Shown in pieces: positions 24,847 through 32,913 of a stretch of 35,491 bases of DNA. The notes beneath the pieces were generated by a model that saw nothing but the letters and a program-made list of their open reading frames with translations, ran no database searches and was not told where the DNA came from. The first letter of the stretch is position 1. The number at the start of each line of letters is the position of its first letter. This stretch comes from a virus. The stretch covers positions 1 through 35,491 of the IMG/VR virus record IMGVR_UViG_3300032116_000686, one strand, 5' to 3'. The position numbers were made by a program, and so were the translations under genes.

Positions 24847-25451
24847 TATCGAAACCCTCGCCCATTAGGAGCGTAAGGACTATTGGCTAGGTAAGACTGA
24901 CCATAAACATCTTGGTTGACAAGCTTAATGTCTTCATGTACGCCGTCATGTGCAACACACTTGCCCCAATGCTCCAAGAAGTCAGCGTTTAATAATTGCT
25001 GGGTAACGCCAGTCGCCGTGACTGAACTAATCATTTGCTTTGCCATGTAATAAGCTAAAGCTGTTCTAAACAATGGCGATGTTTTATCAATATCAATCGT
25101 GTAAGTATACTCGGCATAAAGAATATCACCGCTTGTTACATGGATGCCGTCTGCTCCGATGCGAAACTTTACTTGCCGTCCGTCCGCATCAACGACATCC
25201 TTTAATGATAATGCTCCTTGTGGCATAGCTCGAACGCTACTGAACCCAACAAAGGGAGTAACTCCTGAAATAGCCACAAGTTCTGCTGTCTTTAGGGCAT
25301 AATTGAAGTAATGAGAAGACAGTAGATGAGCATAAGACCTGTCATAAATAATGTTAAGTGTTCTTGATTGTGAAGAAGTAGCGTCCAAATCAAAAACTGG
25401 AGGCTGTTTCACTAGCAATAACGCTTGGTTACAAACCTCCAGTTTTGACAT
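24846..25451 (-). CDS. tail tubular protein A (gp11-like adaptor, 201 aa)
   Basis: ATG 25451. CNQALLLVKQPPVFDLDATSSQSRTLNIIYD and the aromatic HYFNYALKTAEL segment match the T7 gp11 family (short helix, SxxAR/xxLxxxYdxar, W/FxfA). Size about 200 residues is usual. It forms the ring between portal and nozzle. The order portal, scaffold, capsid, gp11, gp12 is as in T7. Confidence 0.88.
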   Translation of the reverse strand: MSKLEVCNQALLLVKQPPVFDLDATSSQSRTLNIIYDRSYAHLLSSHYFNYALKTAELVAISGVTPFVGFSSVRAMPQGALSLKDVVDADGRQVKFRIGADGIHVTSGDILYAEYTYTIDIDKTSPLFRTALAYYMAKQMISSVTATGVTQQLLNADFLEHWGKCVAHDGVHEDIKLVNQDVYGQSYLANSPYAPNGRGFR

Positions 25452-25454
25452 AGG

Positions 25455-25874
25455 TTAAACTCCTGAAACTAACAGGGATACCTTGATTTTCCTAGCAGTG
25501 GTGGGGTTGGCTCCACCAATGGTTAAAAACAACGTCTCGCCTGCACTAGCCGTACGAGTACGATCTACAAGCCCTGCCTGAAGAGAGGTCGTGCCAGCGG
25601 AAGCTGTGGAGGTAGCTGCTAAGTATTTACCAGCAGTACCAGTAATCCCAATCGCTACGGTGGTTGATGCACCAAGTGCTTCATACGTTACCGTAGATGC
25701 ACCCAACACAGCATCCCCACCTTCTAATGCGATAAGTTCAATGGTATCTCCATTAACAAGACCAGTGGTCAATACATCAATGTCGTAATGACGCACCTTT
25801 GAGCGGTATTCAGGATCTAATCTACGGCTTTTAGCCGTTTGTTGTTTTCTAGGATCAGATAAAAAGTTTGCCAT
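25455..25874 (-). CDS. putative head decoration or fibre protein (139 aa)
   Basis: ATG 25874 behind AAGGAACCTAGTTT. After a basic N-terminus (RKQQTAKSRRLDPEYRSKVRH) the remainder is low-charge, Thr/Ala/Gly-rich and beta-alternating, ending in KIKVSLLVSGV. Such a protein between capsid and tail tubular A genes is often a minor capsid or decoration protein. No family is recognised. Confidence 0.62.
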   Translation of the reverse strand: MANFLSDPRKQQTAKSRRLDPEYRSKVRHYDIDVLTTGLVNGDTIELIALEGGDAVLGASTVTYEALGASTTVAIGITGTAGKYLAATSTASAGTTSLQAGLVDRTRTASAGETLFLTIGGANPTTARKIKVSLLVSGV

Positions 25875-25886
25875 AAACTAGGTTCC

Positions 25887-26843
25887 TTATTTTTTACAAT
25901 CCACACGGAAAGCGGCTTCTTCATACACACGCATGACGTTGTATGCCATTTTAGAATAAACTTGACCATTGTACTTTTTCTCGGGCATATTAGAAGATGC
26001 ATAAGATTTGACGTTTTCAGGGTCGTAAATAAATGCCTTCGGATGCCAAGCGTAAAGCTTCTGAATTGTATCCGTCGCCGTGTATTCTTTAATGTTGCTT
26101 GAAAAATACACAAACTTAATGCTTCTGTAGTTGGAGATTCTATTTTTCATAGGATCCCATTTGAAAAATGTAGCATATTCAGAACTTGAAGTACGAGCTT
26201 GATTATACAATAAACTGGATTGACGCTCCGTCATTAACATACAAAGACTAAAGCCATTCATATGTTCAAACTCATCCCCAATCAGCTTGTTGTCTTCAGC
26301 TCTATTTATTAACTCGTCAAGTTTTGTTAAGCTCAAAGCAGTGTTTGTTCCACTTGAGTTAAAATCACGAGCAATAATGTTACTAGAGTTAAACGAGCGA
26401 GTTGTCGTACCCGTTGTTCCGTCAGCGTTCAATATGTTAGTAACAATAACATCTTCTTCAAAAGCATCAATAAAAACATCGTTTCTCTTTTTGTTCAATG
26501 CTTCTGAAATCATTTTGACGTAATGGTTCTCGGGGGAGAACGAAATTGAGTCTAAATCAGCGAACTCATCAATAGGAATAGCGTCCACATCCCAGTATTT
26601 TTTGAAAAACGTACGCTTTTCAAAATCAATATCTTGGTAAGTTGTATCGCCAAAACGCTGATCGTAGGCTTTAGCGGAAGCAGAACGCCCACCTTGATTC
26701 CATGTTTTTGCTTCATTCCCTGCAGGAATAGGGTAAGCTGTCATCATGGGATTAAAAATAGAAGATATTGTTCCAATCTTCTCTCTTACTGAATTATCAA
26801 ATGCAGTAGAGTTTAAAGCTGGCAAGTTATAATTAGCTGGCAT
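25887..26843 (-). CDS. major capsid protein (318 aa)
   Basis: The start is ATG 26843 with GAAGAGG upstream; a TTG one codon earlier is also in frame. The layout (N-terminal arm, long spine helix in the middle RNDVFIDAFEEDVIV, later WHPKAFIYDP and a C-terminal strand set) fits the HK97-type fold of podovirus capsid proteins. It follows the scaffold gene with a 51-base gap. No head protease is present, consistent with a T7-like scaffolded assembly without a cleaved arm. Confidence 0.82.
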   Translation of the reverse strand: MPANYNLPALNSTAFDNSVREKIGTISSIFNPMMTAYPIPAGNEAKTWNQGGRSASAKAYDQRFGDTTYQDIDFEKRTFFKKYWDVDAIPIDEFADLDSISFSPENHYVKMISEALNKKRNDVFIDAFEEDVIVTNILNADGTTGTTTRSFNSSNIIARDFNSSGTNTALSLTKLDELINRAEDNKLIGDEFEHMNGFSLCMLMTERQSSLLYNQARTSSSEYATFFKWDPMKNRISNYRSIKFVYFSSNIKEYTATDTIQKLYAWHPKAFIYDPENVKSYASSNMPEKKYNGQVYSKMAYNVMRVYEEAAFRVDCKK

Positions 26844-26894
26844 CAAACCTCTTCCCTTCTTATATTAACAACTACGCCCTATTAAAATAGTACA

Positions 26895-27689
26895 CTATCC
26901 TTTTTGATATTGCAAGCTCTTTATTCTTATAGCCTCATGCTTATTCATAATGCTATTCCATGTATTTTGTGCTTGGTTATAAAGAGGGTTAGCACGATCT
27001 GTCAACGCATTACGCAACGCTGGAACTTTAATTACTTCATTGTTCCATTCGTCTTGTGCAGTAGCAAAAGAGCCTGATACACCTTGACCGTTGCCGTCAA
27101 AATACTTAGGCTCTGCTAAGTCTTTAGCAACATCATTTAGAAAAGTAAGCATCTCTTTGTTTGAGCCAAAAGATGTGATGATAAGGTTCTGTACTTCTTC
27201 ACTAGCCCGAGAGTCAATCAGATTCTTAATGCCTTTCATGTTAGCGTCAAAGTCCGCTCCCCATTCAGCTTCAAGCTCTTTACGAGTGGCTTCTGTTTGA
27301 GCAATGATCTGCTTTTCAAATAAGGCTTCCTGTTTTTTAACCATTTCAGCTTGTAAGTTTAACAACTCGCTGGCTTGTTGAGCGGTGTAGCCCTTTTCTT
27401 TAGCAAAGGCTTTAAACTCTTCAAGAAGTTCAGGTGGGGCTTTGTACATATCGCCGATGTCTTCACCGTAGGCTTTAGACAAATCAGCGGTTTCCCATTC
27501 TTTTTCAGCTTCAATTTGAGCTTTAGTACGACGGTTACGCTTTGCTTTCTCTTCTTGCGTTTCCTCTACTTCTTGCTCTTCTCCAGTTTCTTCTTCAACT
27601 TCACTATCAACAGGTGCGGTTTCAGCAAAAGGTGTTTCTTCTGCTGGCGTTTCAACAACTTGTTCTTCTTTGATTTCTTCAATCGACAT
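26895..27689 (-). CDS. capsid scaffold protein (264 aa)
   Basis: ATG 27689 behind TGAGGAGGACG; a start 18 bases earlier lacks spacing. The N-terminal 60 residues are Glu-rich and disordered (VEEETGEEQEVEETQEEK). They are followed by a helical body with KKQEALFEKQIIAQTEATRKEL and a basic C-terminal helix (NKHEAIRIKSLQYQKG) that would bind capsid protein. Composition and place directly upstream of the capsid gene define it as scaffold. Confidence 0.85.
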   Translation of the reverse strand: MSIEEIKEEQVVETPAEETPFAETAPVDSEVEEETGEEQEVEETQEEKAKRNRRTKAQIEAEKEWETADLSKAYGEDIGDMYKAPPELLEEFKAFAKEKGYTAQQASELLNLQAEMVKKQEALFEKQIIAQTEATRKELEAEWGADFDANMKGIKNLIDSRASEEVQNLIITSFGSNKEMLTFLNDVAKDLAEPKYFDGNGQGVSGSFATAQDEWNNEVIKVPALRNALTDRANPLYNQAQNTWNSIMNKHEAIRIKSLQYQKG

Positions 27690-27999
27690 TATAAACGTCC
27701 TCCTCATTTACCCACACTTGGGCTTGACTACTATTAAAAAATAAACCAATATCTATGTTTAGAATCCCAAGAATCCCTGCGATAACAGACTGCTCGCCAG
27801 CACTAAACGCATAGTCAGTGGCGGTCTTTCCTGTAACTGGAGGGTCAAAAAAGGTGCTACGATCCAGCAAGTCCATTAACACAAACTTACCGTCTTGTGT
27901 TCCAAATACTTTTTTGTACGTTTCAATCGTTTTAATCTTGGCTGCTTCAGGCGTTAGTTCTGCACGAAGTTTGTTAAGTTGACTTTTAAACGGATTCAT
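27679..27999 (-). CDS. Bbp19-like small structural protein (106 aa)
   Basis: ATG 27999 overlaps the upstream stop. The segment YKKVFGTQDGKFVLMDLL followed by DRSTFFDPP and FSAGEQSVIAGILGIL matches the Bbp19 family pattern (FgTxxGkxVLxdLl ... GxrxvixxIl), found near portal and capsid genes of podoviruses such as BPP-1. It overlaps the scaffold start by 11 bases. Role unknown. Confidence 0.72.
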   Translation of the reverse strand: MNPFKSQLNKLRAELTPEAAKIKTIETYKKVFGTQDGKFVLMDLLDRSTFFDPPVTGKTATDYAFSAGEQSVIAGILGILNIDIGLFFNSSQAQVWVNEEDVYNVD

Positions 28000-28160
28000 T
28001 TTTTGTCCTTTAATTCTTGCTTTTCTTTCCAGTCAAGAAAATCGTTTAATTCTTTTTCTTCTTCATAATAAGTCCATACTCCCAAAATTAAAGACACTGT
28101 AAATACATAAAGCATAAGTCTGTTTAAGAAGGGGTCACTAAACCATTCGCTCATTTTCAT
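27996..28160 (-). CDS. small membrane protein in the head module (54 aa)
   Basis: ATG 28160 overlaps the portal gene stop (ATGA), with GGGGAA upstream. It has a transmembrane helix at about residues 12-31 (NRLMLYVFTVSLILGVWTYY) and then a highly charged Glu/Lys helix to the end. TGA overlaps the ATG of the Bbp19-like gene. A membrane protein between portal and scaffold genes is unusual. It could aid virion assembly at the membrane or lysis; not recognised. Confidence 0.65.
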   Translation of the reverse strand: MKMSEWFSDPFLNRLMLYVFTVSLILGVWTYYEEEKELNDFLDWKEKQELKDKK

Positions 28161-29794
28161 TGCTGATTCCCCATAGCTTCTGCGGTGGCTAGACTCTGCT
28201 CTGCACTACCTGCGTTCTTAGCAATGTTCGTGGCTTGCTCCATGCCTTGAAGTTTTTGTTGTTGTTCTTGCTGTTGAGCCATTGCTTGTTTAATTTGCTC
28301 AATATCTTGAGGGCTTTTTAACACCCCTGTTGGAATATCGGTGGCAATCGACATATACTGTAAGATATAATCCGTGTTGATGTACTGCGGAATAGCAGGG
28401 TCGATTTGAGCCATACCCATGGCGAGTTGTAAGAACTGCTGAACACCGTCTAGGCTCTGCATCTTTTGAGCTTTAGCGAGTGGTGAGCGATATTCAATCT
28501 TTACATTCTGCAAGTCTTCAGGAGGAGGAGGCATATGTCCGTCCTCTAAAAGAATCGAGATGCAACGCTCAATCAATCTATCTAAGTATTCAGGCTCTAG
28601 CCGTCCGATTTGTGGAGAGATATTTGTAATTCGAAGCATTTGACGAGTAGATGATTCCGTAGCAGACATACGAGCCTGCTTGTCTTCTTGAATCATATCC
28701 GCAAAGAAAAGTTCCGAAATCTTACGCTCCCACATATCAATCGCATTTAACGCAATATCAGGGCGAGCCTTGCTATCCAATACTTTAATCGTGTTCTCGA
28801 ACGTGCCACCTTGAAGCTTGTCAATGACCGTTACACCGTCAGGGGTAAGGTTAAGCCCACGTCCTGCGATTGAGTCCGCAGAGACGAGCAGAGGGGGGTT
28901 TGCGAGCTTGTTTACACCCTGTAAAGCGTTCTTTACCATAGCAGACATAACCTTCAAGTCAGGTATGGCTATCATAGCTTGGCTTCGTCCATAGACTTCG
29001 CCCGAGTATACTGTCCAACGTGGTGTCACATACGGCATCGTCGATAAATACATTTCTTCAAGAATCAAATCGTTTGTTTTTAAAATGTAACAAGACTTAT
29101 ACTTTTTAGCTTTGGAGTTGTTGCTTTTGGGATTATATTTGTCGTTTGGCATCACGACGTGTAAACATTCAACCGTGGTATCGGGGTTTGCTTGGAACTG
29201 TTTGAAGGATTGAGCATCCCCTTGTATGGCTTTTTGGAAGCGTCCCTCTAGGCTTCGAAGAGTAGTTGTAAAATGGCGAGCCACTGTGTTAATTTCACCA
29301 TTAAAGTCAGTGTCGATAAACATCTCTCTAAGAGGTACAGAAATAAAGCGGATGCGTTTTTCAGGATCGGATGCAATGTACATCCCAGCCAGTCCATAAG
29401 CGGTGTAATCCGTTAATAGTTCAAGGCTCTTTTGATAAAAGTTCGTTGACGAAAACGTGGAGTATAACGTCTCTTCTAACAAATCAAGGTACTGACGAGC
29501 CTCGTAGGAGGTGCTTGAAGGGTTGATAAAGCTGGTTTCTAGGGTAAACCACCGCTGTTCGGCTGGGGCGACTAATCCTTGAAGGGTAGAAGCAAAACGG
29601 ATGTTATATTTAACACCAGCTTTAGAATAAACTTCATGGCTACGGTTGCCTTCTGTAATACGTCCACTCGTAAACCAGCCGTCTCTATCCATAACAAAGC
29701 GGTCTATGTCTGAATACAGGTGTTCCATTTTGGAGCGTTCTGTTTTCATGTTTTCAAATCGTTTAAGAATCGACTGTATTTTATAATCTTTCAT
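28157..29794 (-). CDS. head-tail connector / portal protein, T7-like (545 aa)
   Basis: ATG 29794. Family features of the T7 gp8-type head-tail connector: RFENMKTERSKMEHLYSDI, TGxR-like SGRITEGNRSHEVYSKAGVKY, FASTLQGLVAPAEQRWFTL, LTDYTAYGLAGMYI, QMLRITNISPQIGRLEPEYLDRLI, and a Gln-rich C-terminal tail (QQQEQQQKLQGMEQA). The length is in the usual 500-560 range. It forms the dodecameric portal through which DNA is packaged. Confidence 0.92.
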   Translation of the reverse strand: MKDYKIQSILKRFENMKTERSKMEHLYSDIDRFVMDRDGWFTSGRITEGNRSHEVYSKAGVKYNIRFASTLQGLVAPAEQRWFTLETSFINPSSTSYEARQYLDLLEETLYSTFSSTNFYQKSLELLTDYTAYGLAGMYIASDPEKRIRFISVPLREMFIDTDFNGEINTVARHFTTTLRSLEGRFQKAIQGDAQSFKQFQANPDTTVECLHVVMPNDKYNPKSNNSKAKKYKSCYILKTNDLILEEMYLSTMPYVTPRWTVYSGEVYGRSQAMIAIPDLKVMSAMVKNALQGVNKLANPPLLVSADSIAGRGLNLTPDGVTVIDKLQGGTFENTIKVLDSKARPDIALNAIDMWERKISELFFADMIQEDKQARMSATESSTRQMLRITNISPQIGRLEPEYLDRLIERCISILLEDGHMPPPPEDLQNVKIEYRSPLAKAQKMQSLDGVQQFLQLAMGMAQIDPAIPQYINTDYILQYMSIATDIPTGVLKSPQDIEQIKQAMAQQQEQQQKLQGMEQATNIAKNAGSAEQSLATAEAMGNQQ

Positions 29795-29797
29795 AAA

Positions 29798-29986
29798 CTA
29801 TTGATAAGCTCCGAGTAATGTTTTTTTACTGGTTTCAACAGGTTCTTGTGGTTTGCTTCCTGCAAACAAAGTATCTTTTAGCAAAGAGCTGGTGCGTTGT
29901 AAGTAAGCTTTGCGTTCCGCTAAGCTTTCTGAATCGCTTAAAGTTGGTGTTTTTGGTGCTTCTTGGATTTTAGGCTGACCACCCAT
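29798..29986 (-). CDS. small hypothetical protein between portal and terminase (62 aa)
   Basis: ATG 29986 behind AAAAGGGAGATTTATTT. Pro/Ser/Lys-rich at both ends with a central helix (SLAERKAYLQRTSSLLKDTL). Hydrophilic, without motifs. Small Ser/Gly/Pro-rich proteins at this place occur in several podoviruses, but the function is unknown to me. Confidence 0.6.
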   Translation of the reverse strand: MGGQPKIQEAPKTPTLSDSESLAERKAYLQRTSSLLKDTLFAGSKPQEPVETSKKTLLGAYQ

Positions 29987-30001
29987 AAATAAATCTCCCT
30001 T

Positions 30002-31405
30002 TTAATCTAGGTATTTATAATCTACTATAACATTTACGGTGGAAGGTTTCAAGCTTAACTTTTCATGTTTCTCATTTTCAGCCCACCACACGGCAAATGC
30101 TCTTAACGCATCGGCTCCATGCGAGTATTTATCATGTACAGGCATCTTTTGATAAACCCCTGCATCGGCATCATACTTTCGTTTATAGTTTCTTAGGCAC
30201 TCAAGCCCTTCGCTGGCGTTCTCGGAGCAGAACAACATTCTAGGCAGGAGTAACCGTACTTGTTCTATTCCGTCAAGCAATGGAGGTTTACGAGCCTTCT
30301 TGGAGACGGTATCGGAGAGGTAGTGAAAGGTAACACCATTTTGTTTAGCAATGTCAAACTTGGTTAGTCCTGATTCGTTACATTGCAGGACATCATGTGG
30401 GGCAATATGTTTATGGACGTTATAGGGTTTACGATTGACCTCATGGCAAATCGTCGGCAGTGGTGTTGAAATCCATTCTTGATAATCTATGGCATGAACG
30501 ATACCTGTTTCAGTATCAACTTGTAGCCACCAAACGGAGGTAGCATCATTATAGCCAAAGTCCCAGCCAGTGTAGGTTTTGAGTTTGGGGTTATAGGGTA
30601 GGTGTTTAACATTACCTCTTTCATGTAGCTGATCGAGTTGTTGAGCGTAGTAGGTTCCTGATACAGGGGCGTTAAAGTCGCAGTAGTATTCTTGAAGGAT
30701 AATCTCTTCAGGGGTTTGTTTTCTATCTCGAATGTTTTGTATATCTTCTTGGCTAATCACAGGCACGACCTTTCCGTTTACGATTTTACTGGTATCCTCA
30801 ATAGTAAGCAAAGAAGTATACCAGTGTTTGTTCTGTTTAGCTGCTTCATACAGGTAATATAAGGCGTTGCGACCCTTTGGTGTACCGTTAGCTAGGAACC
30901 AGCCTCCATTCTCAACCAGCACAGGCTCAATAATGGTCTCATACACAGACGGTTTCTTCCATTCAGAAAACTCGGACGCAATAACCCCTTTAGGGTTTGA
31001 CCCCCTCAACGAGTCAGGCTTATCCGCTCCTACTACTTGTATCGTCGAGTGACTCTTAGGGTCTTTCCCTTCAATGTTATCCCTTGTCTTCAAATAGATA
31101 ATCATCTCTTGGTCACTAGAGTTCTTGTACAGCAGTTGAGCAGGGATGTAATCAATAATCCGCTTGCCTTGTGAATCAATCGATTGCCAGAACGCCTTGC
31201 GTCCTTGTGAGTATTCAGGAAACGCATACCAATAGTTCCCAGCCGTCTCAAACGCAGAAGATAACAATATCTCCCAACACGTCTTATCCTTTCCAGCTCG
31301 TCGATGCCAAACAAGCAAGATACGCTTAACCCCATTCTCAATCGCCTTAAATACAGGCAGTTGATAACGGCGTGGACGATATTCAGGATCAACCAAAACA
31401 ATCAT
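30002..31405 (-). CDS. terminase large subunit (467 aa)
   Basis: The start is ATG 31405, behind AAGGG. The ATPase domain has RRYQLPVF (adenine-binding), Walker A-like HRRAGKDK at residues 34-41 and Walker B-like GVIASEF with the acidic pair at about 143. The C-terminal RNase H-type nuclease begins with GWDFGYND at about 290, and HGADALRAF lies near the end. It drives DNA packaging at the portal. Length is typical. The ATG lies under a rightward promoter-like sequence (31405-31433). Confidence 0.94.
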   Translation of the reverse strand: MIVLVDPEYRPRRYQLPVFKAIENGVKRILLVWHRRAGKDKTCWEILLSSAFETAGNYWYAFPEYSQGRKAFWQSIDSQGKRIIDYIPAQLLYKNSSDQEMIIYLKTRDNIEGKDPKSHSTIQVVGADKPDSLRGSNPKGVIASEFSEWKKPSVYETIIEPVLVENGGWFLANGTPKGRNALYYLYEAAKQNKHWYTSLLTIEDTSKIVNGKVVPVISQEDIQNIRDRKQTPEEIILQEYYCDFNAPVSGTYYAQQLDQLHERGNVKHLPYNPKLKTYTGWDFGYNDATSVWWLQVDTETGIVHAIDYQEWISTPLPTICHEVNRKPYNVHKHIAPHDVLQCNESGLTKFDIAKQNGVTFHYLSDTVSKKARKPPLLDGIEQVRLLLPRMLFCSENASEGLECLRNYKRKYDADAGVYQKMPVHDKYSHGADALRAFAVWWAENEKHEKLSLKPSTVNVIVDYKYLD

Positions 31406-31433
31406 TGCGAATCCCTTAAACTTGTGCTATACT
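31405..31433 (+). promoter_or_regulatory. orphan rightward promoter overlapping the terL start
   Basis: TTGCGA (31405-31410), 17-base spacer, extended -10 TGC then TATACT (31428-31433) on the plus strand. No plus-strand gene follows. Instead a rho-independent terminator ends at 31527. Confidence 0.55.
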
Positions 31434-31439
31434 AAGTGG

Positions 31440-31527
31440 GCATATCGTATACCTTTTTATTTATCATGGTTTCACTCCGATTCTACTCTGTAAAACAACC
31501 CCCCCAGCTCAACACTGGGGGTTTTTT
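31440..31527 (+). ncRNA. candidate small antisense RNA (about 88 nt)
   Basis: Between the predicted start near 31440 and the T-run at 31522-31527 there is no ORF with a ribosome-binding site. The transcript would be antisense to the leader of terL mRNA and the last codons of the gene at 31509. Its 3' end is the CCCCCAG/CTGGGGG hairpin. This rests on promoter and terminator shape only. Confidence 0.4.
31501..31527 (+). terminator. rho-independent terminator (strongest on the plus strand)
   Basis: CCCCCAG (31501-31507) pairs with CTGGGGG (31515-31521), followed by TTTTTT (31522-31527). On the minus strand the same hairpin is followed by GGTTGTTTT, a weaker signal that could partly attenuate leftward transcription into terL. 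The stop codon of the gene at 31509 lies in the loop. Confidence 0.7.
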
Positions 31528-31745
31528 ATAATGTGTAATACTGATTGAGTAATTCTTCTTGCTTCATTATTTAATTCTTTAGCCTCTTCTAACCCACGAA
31601 GCAGACTAACAGTAATAGCGTATTTTCTTTGTGGCACACTCATAAACTCTTCCCTTAAAGGGGCAAGTGTTTGATAAAGGGGAATAGGATTGTTTTTAGG
31701 GATTTCTTTTTTTGACCAAAATAGATTTAACAAATCTTTCCACAT
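31509..31745 (-). CDS. hypothetical protein (78 aa)
   Basis: ATG 31745 behind AAAAAGGAGTAATAGCAG. The N-terminus is aromatic (MWKDLLNLFW), then a charged helical body (LLRGLEEAKELNNEARRI) and no motif. It sits between the putative small terminase and the large terminase, so it may belong to packaging. The last codons run through the hairpin at 31501-31521. Confidence 0.6.
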   Translation of the reverse strand: MWKDLLNLFWSKKEIPKNNPIPLYQTLAPLREEFMSVPQRKYAITVSLLRGLEEAKELNNEARRITQSVLHIIKNPQC

Positions 31746-31764
31746 CTGCTATTACTCCTTTTTC

Positions 31765-32085
31765 TTATTCAACCAACTCTCTACTCGCATCCAACACCAC
31801 TCCTTTCATCTCCTCCACATCGTAACCACTCATATCTAAATTGACCAACTGTAACGTCAGCCCACTCACACCCTTCTCACCTAACTTCATCATCACATCC
31901 ACCAACTTGCCAGCACTCAACAACTTAATCTTGTCATCCTCACTACGCATTAAATCCTGTAACACCAAGATCGGGTTCTCTCCACTCTCCAATCCCTCCC
32001 TTAACGTTCCCACCATGTCCAAATCACCCTCACTCGTATAACACAACAATGGATTGCGTTTATCACCTGAAGGAACTGGAAACAT
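31765..32085 (-). CDS. putative small terminase subunit (106 aa)
   Basis: ATG 32085 behind AAAGGAGTCCTCT. First gene of the leftward late operon. The region SEDDKIKLLSAGKLVDVMMKLGEKG resembles the central helix pair of small terminases (xxRxxAAkxLlxym), and TerS usually precedes TerL. No helix-turn-helix is obvious in the short N-terminus, so the call is mainly from position. Confidence 0.55.
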   Translation of the reverse strand: MFPVPSGDKRNPLLCYTSEGDLDMVGTLREGLESGENPILVLQDLMRSEDDKIKLLSAGKLVDVMMKLGEKGVSGLTLQLVNLDMSGYDVEEMKGVVLDASRELVE

Positions 32086-32162
32086 AGAGGACTCCTTTAA
32101 TTTGTATAGTGCTTAGGATTTTGGTTTAGTTTATGGGGGGATATAAAACCATTTACCCATGT

Positions 32163-32235
32163 CCCCGAAGGGGGGGAGCAGGCTTCCTGCGAACCCCCCG
32201 AGGGAGGGCGGGTAGCGGTGACCCCGTAGGCAGGT
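32163..32235 (-). promoter_or_regulatory. GC-rich structured leader upstream of the late operon
   Basis: In an AT-rich intergenic region this stretch is very rich in G and C. Two mutually exclusive hairpins can form. A long one pairs G32171-32176 with C32194-32199 and GCAGG 32178-32182 with CCTGC 32186-32190. A short one, in leftward RNA, is CCCC-UUCG-GGGG (32173-32163), a very stable tetraloop. A further CGGG/CCCG pair lies at 32209-32225. It would be in the 5' leader of leftward transcripts. A packaging (cos/pac) site is an alternative reading. Confidence 0.55.
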
Positions 32236-32261
32236 GGTGTATACCTCCTGATAGTTACTCA

Positions 32262-32299
32262 ATTATAATAACACATTTAAAACTTGTTTTAAAGGTGTT
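32262..32299 (-). promoter_or_regulatory. putative late leftward promoter with palindromic operator
   Basis: Minus-strand TATAAT at 32267-32262 has no good -35. In its place lies a 30-bp inverted repeat (32270-32299), arms AACACATTTAAAAC and GTTTTAAAGGTGTT around TT, with one mismatched pair out of 14. This is the usual arrangement for a dimeric activator or repressor site. Transcription would start near 32255 and run through the structured leader to the gene at 32085. Confidence 0.5.
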
Positions 32300-32395
32300 T
32301 ACTTATCACGAAGTGATTCCATATAAATTATATCTCCCTAATTAAACAGGTGGAGTAGGGAAAAATTTTTTTAAATACCATGTTTTCCCCTTGTC

Positions 32396-32913
32396 ATGCA
32401 AGGTTTTAGCGTTTTAGTCCTGATTGCATGGTAAACGTCTGATAATCTACATTATGTTCTGGGGTGTAAAGGGTTGCTATGCCTGCGTTTCTTCCTTCAC
32501 GCTATCAAGCGTCTGCCTTCACGTGGCAGCAATGCACACCTAGCGATGATGCAAGGGCTATAAGCCTTCATGCAAGGGCATACAGGGTATTGAACAAGGA
32601 TATAAGGGTTATGAGACTTTATTAATTATTTTATTATATATATATATATATGTATATATAAGGGGAATAAAGGAAAAATGTAAAACTCCCTCCAGTCATA
32701 TCAAGGCTTCCCCCCCTTGCATGTCCCTTCTCTGCCTGTTTTGCTGATCCCTGCGTGTGCCTCTACCCTGTGCTGTGAGACGTTCTCCCGAGTTGTCAAG
32801 CACTTGCAACGTCATACAATTGCGTCCCCCTTGCATTGCCCTTGCGTTAAAAGGTGTAGACTTGTGGCTAGTGTGGGTTTGTGTATTGCTATACATTTTC
32901 CAAACCCTTGCGT
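32396..32913. other. putative replication origin: opposed ATGCAAGGG iterons around an AT-rich core
   Basis: No protein-coding gene is credible here. ATGCAAGG(G/T) occurs at 32396, 32549-32557 and 32570-32578 on the plus strand. The inverse CCCTTGC(A/G)T occurs at 32714-32722, 32828-32836, 32839-32847 and 32905-32913. Pairs are spaced 21 and 11 bases, whole helical turns. Between the two groups is an AT-only tract at about 32622-32660. Short hairpins lie at 32499-32512, 32513-32529 and 32556-32566. The pattern is that of an iteron origin, but no initiator is proven. Confidence 0.5.

Noticed and set aside
31440-31527. tRNA or tRNA-like gene
   Set aside because: No cloverleaf, T-loop consensus or CCA end; nowhere else in the window shows a convincing tRNA either.
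32133-32345. Plus-strand ORF over the GC-rich leader
   Set aside because: No ribosome-binding site; the sequence is explained by hairpins and the product is low-complexity Gly/Arg/Pro.
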